A stretch of 64,000 bases of DNA, from NCBI RefSeq assembly GCF_001742225.1, contig NZ_CP017075.1, forward strand, positions 2,790,001 to 2,854,000, written 5' to 3'. Under the pieces are notes generated by a model. It saw only the letters and a list, made by a program, of their open reading frames with translations, was not told where the DNA came from and searched no databases. Source of the DNA: Novosphingobium resinovorum (GTDB lineage: Bacteria; Pseudomonadota; Alphaproteobacteria; Sphingomonadales; Sphingomonadaceae). Numbering within the stretch: position 1 is the stretch's first letter; each line of letters opens with the position of its first letter. The position numbers and the translations under genes were made by a program. Shown piece by piece: positions 59,826 to 64,000 of this stretch.

Positions 59826-61021
59826 GTCTCGACACCGCAGAACTCGCGCTCAAGAGCCAGTTCCCCGGCCTTGCCGGCGACTGGCACTACCTCGACACCG
59901 CCGCCACCGCGCAGAAGCCGCAAGCGGTGATCGACGCCACCGTCGCCGCAATGGGCCGCGACTATGCGACCGTGCATCGCGGCGTCTACGCACGCTCGGC
60001 CGACATGACGCTGGCGTTCGAGGCGGCCCGCCGCCGCACCGCCGCGTTCCTCAACGCCGAGGAGGACGAGATCGTCTTCACGCGCGGGGCGACCGAATCG
60101 ATCAACCTCGTCGCGCAGAGCTGGGCCGCCGCCAATCTCAAGGCGGGCGACCGCATCCTGCTCTCGACGCTGGAGCACCACTCCAACATCGTGCCTTGGC
60201 AGCTGCTCAGGAACGGCGTGGAGATCGACGTCTGCCCGCTCGACGCCGAAGGCCGGATCGACCTCGAAGCCGCCGAGCGCATCCTGACGCCCGCGCACAA
60301 GCTGGTCGCCTTCGCCCATGTGTCGAACGTGCTGGGCTCGGTGCTCCACGTGGAACACGCCGCGAAGCTGGCGCATGCGGTCGGCGCCAAGCTGCTGATC
60401 GACGGTTGCCAGGCCGCCCCGCGCCTCGCGCTCGACGTGAAGGCGTTCGACTGCGACTTCTACGCCTTCTCCGCGCACAAGCTCTACGGCCCGACCGGGA
60501 TCGGCGTGCTTTGGGCGCGCAAGGAAATCCTCGAGGGGATGCAGCCCTGGCAGGGCGGCGGCTCGATGATCGACAAGGTCACCTTCGAGAAGACCACTTA
60601 CGCCCCCGCGCCACAGCGCTTCGAGGCCGGCACGCCCAACATCGTCGAGGCCATCGGCATGGCCGCCGCGATGGACTGGCTTGCCGCCATCGGCCTGAAC
60701 CGCGCCGAAAAGCACGAGCGTGATCTTGCTGTCCTGCTGCGCAGCGAACTGCGCAAGCGTAACGATGTGACGCTGTTCGGGCCGGACGATTCGCTCGGCA
60801 TCGTCAGTTTTGCGCTCGACGGGGTGCATCCGCACGACCTCGGCACCATATTGGACGAAGAAGGCGTGGCGATCCGCGCCGGGCACCACTGTGCCCAGCC
60901 GCTGATGGAACACCTTGGCGTCCCCGCGACGGCGCGGGCCAGCTTCGGTCTCTACAGCGATGAAAGCGATATCGAGGCGCTCCTGAAAGGGATCGAGCGC
61001 ACCAGGAGAATTTTCGGATGA
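59822..61021 (+). CDS. sufS: Cysteine desulfurase SufS
   Basis: The 399-residue PLP enzyme supplies sulfur from cysteine. It has WHYLDTAATAQKPQAVIDA, LEHHSNIVPWQLL, the PLP Lys in YAFSAHKLYGPTGIGVLWA, and the active-site cysteine in RAGHHCAQPLMEHLG. No sufE or sufU is visible in the window. A GTG start overlaps sufD (GTGA). Confidence 0.96.
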   Translation: MSLDTAELALKSQFPGLAGDWHYLDTAATAQKPQAVIDATVAAMGRDYATVHRGVYARSADMTLAFEAARRRTAAFLNAEEDEIVFTRGATESINLVAQSWAAANLKAGDRILLSTLEHHSNIVPWQLLRNGVEIDVCPLDAEGRIDLEAAERILTPAHKLVAFAHVSNVLGSVLHVEHAAKLAHAVGAKLLIDGCQAAPRLALDVKAFDCDFYAFSAHKLYGPTGIGVLWARKEILEGMQPWQGGGSMIDKVTFEKTTYAPAPQRFEAGTPNIVEAIGMAAAMDWLAAIGLNRAEKHERDLAVLLRSELRKRNDVTLFGPDDSLGIVSFALDGVHPHDLGTILDEEGVAIRAGHHCAQPLMEHLGVPATARASFGLYSDESDIEALLKGIERTRRIFG

Positions 61022-61488
61022 GTGACCAGAAGCCTGCATTCAGCGTAGAGGAAGTCGATGCGGCTCCCCCCGCTCCGCGTGCGCGCGTGGACGATGCCGT
61101 GCCCCCGCCCGAGGAACGCAAGCGCGACTATCTCGATGGGTTCCTCGCCGAAAAGCCACAGGCCATCGATCCGGCCGACCCGGGCGGTGCGATCTACGAC
61201 GGCGTGATCGATGCGCTGAAGGAGATCTTCGACCCCGAGATCCCGGTGAACATCTACGACCTCGGACTGATCTACGGCGTCGAGGTTTCGCCTGAAGCCT
61301 CGGTGCAGGTCATCATGACGCTCACCACCCCCCACTGCCCGGTGGCCGAATCGATGCCGGGCGAAGTGGAACTGCGCGTTTCCGCCGTACCCGGCGTGCG
61401 CGACTGCGAAGTGAACCTCGTCTGGGATCCGCCGTGGGACATGGCCAAGATGACCGACGAGGCCAAGCTGGAACTGGGAATGCTGTGA
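61018..61488 (+). CDS. sufT: SUF system assembly protein, MIP18/DUF59 family (SufT-like)
   Basis: The 156-residue protein has an acidic/proline-rich N-terminus of about 60 residues. The DUF59/MIP18 domain then follows: ALKEIFDPEIPVNIYDLGLIYGVEVSPE, MTLTTPHCPVAESMPGEVELRV (with the conserved Cys) and LVWDPPWDMAKMTDEAKLELG. SufT-type proteins help mature Fe-S proteins. It overlaps sufS and the next gene. Confidence 0.9.
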   Translation: MSDQKPAFSVEEVDAAPPAPRARVDDAVPPPEERKRDYLDGFLAEKPQAIDPADPGGAIYDGVIDALKEIFDPEIPVNIYDLGLIYGVEVSPEASVQVIMTLTTPHCPVAESMPGEVELRVSAVPGVRDCEVNLVWDPPWDMAKMTDEAKLELGML

Positions 61489-61988
61489 GCGATACCCTCG
61501 CCCCTGACCTTGTGATCACGCGCGCCGACTTCGCCGATCCTGCCGACGCGGCGGCGATCGTGGCGATGCTCGACGTCTATGCGCGCGATCCGATGGGTGG
61601 TGGCGAACCGCTTTCCGACGACGTGCGCGAACGGCTGGTGCCGGCTCTGGCGCAAGTGCCCGGCGCCTTCGTGCTGCTCGCGCGGCTAGACGGTGAGGCC
61701 GTGGGCATCGCCAACTGCTTCACCGGCTTCTCGACCTTCGCGGCGCGCCCTTTGGTCAACATCCACGACATCGCCGTCGCCCCCGGCCATCGCGGCAAGG
61801 GCATCGCCCGCGCCCTGTTCGCCGCGATCGAGGTCGAGGCCCGTAAGCGCGGCGCCTGCAAGATCACGCTCGAAGTGCTGAGCGGGAACCAGCGCGCCAA
61901 GGAACTCTACGCATCGCTGGGCTACGGCGACTACCAGCTCGACCCCGAAACCGGACACGCGCTGTTCTGGCAGAAGAGGCTCTCATGA
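61485..61988 (+). CDS. GNAT family N-acetyltransferase in the suf operon
   Basis: The 167-residue protein has the acetyl-CoA-binding GNAT motif DIAVAPGHRGKGIARALFAAIEVEARKRG and LEVLSGNQRAKELYASLGY. Target unknown. It is embedded between sufT and sufA with four-base overlaps on each side (GTG start at 61485), so it is expressed together with Fe-S assembly. Confidence 0.9.
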   Translation: MSDTLAPDLVITRADFADPADAAAIVAMLDVYARDPMGGGEPLSDDVRERLVPALAQVPGAFVLLARLDGEAVGIANCFTGFSTFAARPLVNIHDIAVAPGHRGKGIARALFAAIEVEARKRGACKITLEVLSGNQRAKELYASLGYGDYQLDPETGHALFWQKRLS

Positions 61989-62350
61989 CCGACACCACCA
62001 CCAAGACCCGCCCTGCCCGCCCCGCCGCCGTCATCCTGACGCCGAACGCGGAAACCCGCATCGCCAAGCTGATGGGCGAGGCCCCTGAAGGCGCGATCGG
62101 CGTGAAGCTGTCCACCCCGCGCCGGGGCTGCTCGGGCCTCGCCTACTCGGTCGACTACGTGACCGAGGAAGCCAAGTTCGACGAGAAGATCGAGACCCCC
62201 GGCGGCCTGTTCTACATCGACGGCGCTTCGGTGCTGTACCTCGTCGGCAGCACAATGGACTGGGTAGAGGACGATTTCACCGCCGGTTTCGTGTTCAACA
62301 ACCCCAACGCCAAGGGCGCGTGCGGCTGCGGCGAAAGCTTCACGGTCTAG
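61985..62350 (+). CDS. sufA: A-type Fe-S carrier protein (SufA/IscA family)
   Basis: The 121-residue HesB/IscA-like protein has the three Fe-S-binding cysteines: CSGLAYSVDYV in the middle, and the C-terminal CGCGESF. It starts in the GNAT stop codon and ends the suf operon. Confidence 0.93.
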   Translation: MTDTTTKTRPARPAAVILTPNAETRIAKLMGEAPEGAIGVKLSTPRRGCSGLAYSVDYVTEEAKFDEKIETPGGLFYIDGASVLYLVGSTMDWVEDDFTAGFVFNNPNAKGACGCGESFTV

Positions 62351-62359
62351 GGCCTTCAG

Positions 62360-62470
62360 GCCCCACCCCGTCCGGCTAGTTCGCTTCGCTCTCAAGCCTC
62401 CCGGCCCTCCCGCAAGCGGGAGGGCCAGCGAGACTTAGGCCGCAGGCCTTAGTCGCAGCGGGGTGGGCAC
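62360..62470. repeat. Dispersed intergenic repeat R2, copy 3
   Basis: The segment 62360-62427 is nearly the exact reverse complement of 18-83, including the CTCCCGCAAGCGGGAG hairpin, followed by a further hairpin (AGGCCGCAGGCCT, about 62437). It lies between the converging sufA and serine hydrolase-like genes. Confidence 0.75.
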
Positions 62471-62482
62471 CCCGCCCGCACC

Positions 62483-63625
62483 TCAATTCTTCGGAAACAG
62501 TGCCAGCAACGCGCCCAGCCGGTCATGCACCTCGCGCGCTTGCGCCGGGTCGCTGTGGCCGATGCGCACGACCGTCAGCAGTTGCCCGGGCGAGCCGATC
62601 ACGAACTGCCCGTAATCCCCAAGGCACGCGAAGACGTCCTTCTCCGCCGCACCGGGCCAAAGGCGGGCGCCGTCGCTCGCCTCCCCGCGATTGAGCCAGA
62701 CGCCCGCACCGTAGCCGGGCTCGCGCGGGCTTGGTTCCAGCATGAACTGCATCCAGCGGCGCGGCAGGATCTGCGCGCCGCCGACCGAGCCGGTGTGGCG
62801 GATGAACTCGCCCAGATTGCCCCAGTCGCGCGCGGTCATGGCGATCATGCCCGAGCCGATCATCGTACCCGCCCGGTCGTACCCGACGATCGCCGAGCCC
62901 AGCCCGATCGGCTGCAGCACGCGGTTGCGTAAGTAGTCGCTCACCGCCGCCCGCCGCCGCAGCGCATCGTGATCGGGCGAGAGTACGCGTGCGGCGAGGT
63001 CCGAAAGGATCACCGCGCTGGCCGAGGAATGCACGAAAATCTTGCCCGCCGGGGCCTCGAGCGGCTGCGCCTCGGCGTAGGAGGCCATGTCGTCGCGGCC
63101 ATCGAGGAACAGCATGCGCATGCGGTCCGATTCGTCCTCGATTCGGCCGGTTCCGGCGCTGGTCGTCTCGACGTGGCGCAGGCCCGAGCGCATCTGCAGG
63201 AGCTGGCGTAAGGTGATGACGCCGCGCGGGTCGCCGGGTCGCTGCCATTCAGGCACAGGCGCCGATTCGTTGAGGCGCAGGCGGCCGTCGCTGACCAGTT
63301 GGCCGATCATCAGCGCGGTCACGCACTGGCCAGCCGACCAGCCGGGAAGGCGCGAATCGGGCTTAACGCCCTCGCCGTAGCGCTCGACCACGACCGAGCC
63401 GCGCTTGAGAATGACGAGGGCGTCGGTTTTGCCCACCGCCTCGTCGTCGAACAGGCGGTCGATGGTCCGCCCCAGCGATTCGCGCGGGGCGCCGCCAGCA
63501 TCCTTGATCGCGGCGAGCGATTCGGTGCTCGGCGGCGGCGGTCCTTCGGGCGCGCCGGAGCCGCAGCCCCACAGGGCTGGCAGCATCAGCATCGCGGCGA
63601 TAAGGGGGGGACGGCGCACCGACAT
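62483..63625 (-). CDS. Beta-lactamase/DD-peptidase-fold protein with degenerate active-site motifs
   Basis: The 380-residue exported protein has a lipobox (ALWGC) after the signal peptide and the overall layout of the class C beta-lactamase-related family (DALVILKRGSVVVERYGEG, LRQLLQMRSGLRH, AMTARDWGNLGEFIRHTG). The SxxK position reads SAGQ (GWSAGQCVTALMIG), lacking the general-base lysine. The YxN position reads HSS (KIFVHSSASAVIL). Hydrolase activity by the usual mechanism is therefore doubtful, although the fold is kept. The ATG at 63625 begins the signal peptide. Confidence 0.8.
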   Translation of the reverse strand: MSVRRPPLIAAMLMLPALWGCGSGAPEGPPPPSTESLAAIKDAGGAPRESLGRTIDRLFDDEAVGKTDALVILKRGSVVVERYGEGVKPDSRLPGWSAGQCVTALMIGQLVSDGRLRLNESAPVPEWQRPGDPRGVITLRQLLQMRSGLRHVETTSAGTGRIEDESDRMRMLFLDGRDDMASYAEAQPLEAPAGKIFVHSSASAVILSDLAARVLSPDHDALRRRAAVSDYLRNRVLQPIGLGSAIVGYDRAGTMIGSGMIAMTARDWGNLGEFIRHTGSVGGAQILPRRWMQFMLEPSPREPGYGAGVWLNRGEASDGARLWPGAAEKDVFACLGDYGQFVIGSPGQLLTVVRIGHSDPAQAREVHDRLGALLALFPKN

Positions 63626-63656
63626 GGCGCGCCGGTCATGTGCGAGGCGTTTGAGA

Positions 63657-64000
63657 ATGGCAACATCCGGGCAACCCGGACCGGGGGACAAGGCCGCAGG
63701 CGGGGCCTACCCGACGCGGCAGCCCTCGCGGTGGAAGCGCAACGTGATCCTGCTCGTGCTGCTGGCCGCCGTACTGGGGCTCGGCTGGATGTGGCGCGGC
63801 TTGCGTGAGGAAGCGCTGGTCGGCGCCGCCTATGGCGCACGGATCGGCTGCGTCTGCCGGTTCGTATCGCAGCGCCCGATGGACTTGTGCGAGGGCGATC
63901 TCAAGGTGGCGGGACTCGCGGGCGCCGGGCGCTGGGTGTCGCTGTCGGAGGATGCCGATACGCGCACGGTCAGGGCCTCGGTGCCGCTGCTGGCGAAGCA
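63657..64000 (+). CDS. N-terminal part of an unrecognised membrane-anchored protein (runs off the window)
   Basis: A frame opens with ATG at 63657 and stays open to the end of the window (114 codons seen). The product begins MATSGQPGPGDKAAG, has a membrane helix (VILLVLLAAVLGLGWMWRGL, about residues 30-49), then GARIGCVCRFVSQRPMDLCEGDL with a cluster of cysteines. It is probably anchored in the inner membrane with a periplasmic domain. It is divergent from the degenerate serine hydrolase-like gene. The family is not recognised. Confidence 0.65.
   Translation, partial: MATSGQPGPGDKAAGGAYPTRQPSRWKRNVILLVLLAAVLGLGWMWRGLREEALVGAAYGARIGCVCRFVSQRPMDLCEGDLKVAGLAGAGRWVSLSEDADTRTVRASVPLLAK

Overview
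The window looks like a chromosomal segment of an alphaproteobacterium of the order Sphingomonadales, most likely close to Novosphingobium or Sphingobium. It is GC-rich throughout. It carries CtrA, a DUF3576 lipoprotein, exosortase-A-associated glycan genes, a PduO-type adenosyltransferase, quinone-dependent PyrD, and a compact sufRB-(DUF559)-CDS-T-(GNAT)-A operon. Gene order and protein families agree with this. The genus is an inference from families and composition, not from a marker gene.

Layout. 0.1-9 kb: thiD, a DUF1272 protein and glmM on the minus strand, then a plus-strand run with a dicarboxylate symporter, a flavin reductase-like protein, gluQ, a HIG1-like protein, a PduO adenosyltransferase and hydroxybutyryl-CoA dehydrogenase. 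9-16 kb: mutS, a fused malic enzyme/phosphotransacetylase, trmB and a cidA-cidB pair. 16-22 kb: ctrA, then an exosortase-A-associated O-glycosylation ligase, a glycosyltransferase and a large acidic membrane protein. 22-28 kb: gltB-gltD with a strong terminator. 29-31.6 kb: ung, rnd, lptC, lptA. 31.7-35.5 kb: a lower-GC block with two phage-tail-like genes and a polyprenyl-phosphate sugar transferase, placed where lptB would be expected. 35.7-40.3 kb: the co-transcribed set leuS-lptE-holA and a DUF3576 lipoprotein. 40.5-45.9 kb: an envelope protein, phaB, a compact intergenic locus described below, an old-yellow-enzyme/HxlR divergent pair, a LOV-domain gene with an in-frame stop, and rplM-rpsI. 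46-55.4 kb: heme A synthase, MerC, thiS-thiG, a zinc metallopeptidase, an acyl-CoA synthetase, gamma-glutamyltransferase and pyrD. 55.8-62.4 kb: the suf operon. 62.5-64 kb: a beta-lactamase-fold protein with degenerate active-site motifs and the start of a membrane protein that runs off the window.

The most interesting locus is at about 42.2-42.56 kb. A 30-residue hydrophobic peptide with a perfect Shine-Dalgarno sequence lies downstream of an exact alphaproteobacterial LexA box (GTTC-N7-GTTC). About 220 bases away, on the opposite strand, a promoter-like sequence and a 12-bp terminator hairpin bracket a 14-base exact complement of the peptide's start-codon region. This has the architecture of an SOS-induced type I toxin-antitoxin module (compare TisB/IstR), or of an SOS-induced division inhibitor such as Caulobacter SidA with an added RNA regulator. 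No protein-level homology could be tested here.

Other points: a probable unannotated structured RNA with a UUCG-capped terminator upstream of the suf operon, four families of dispersed intergenic repeats, a nonsense codon in the LOV photoreceptor gene, and dense palindromic operators at the HxlR and suf promoters.
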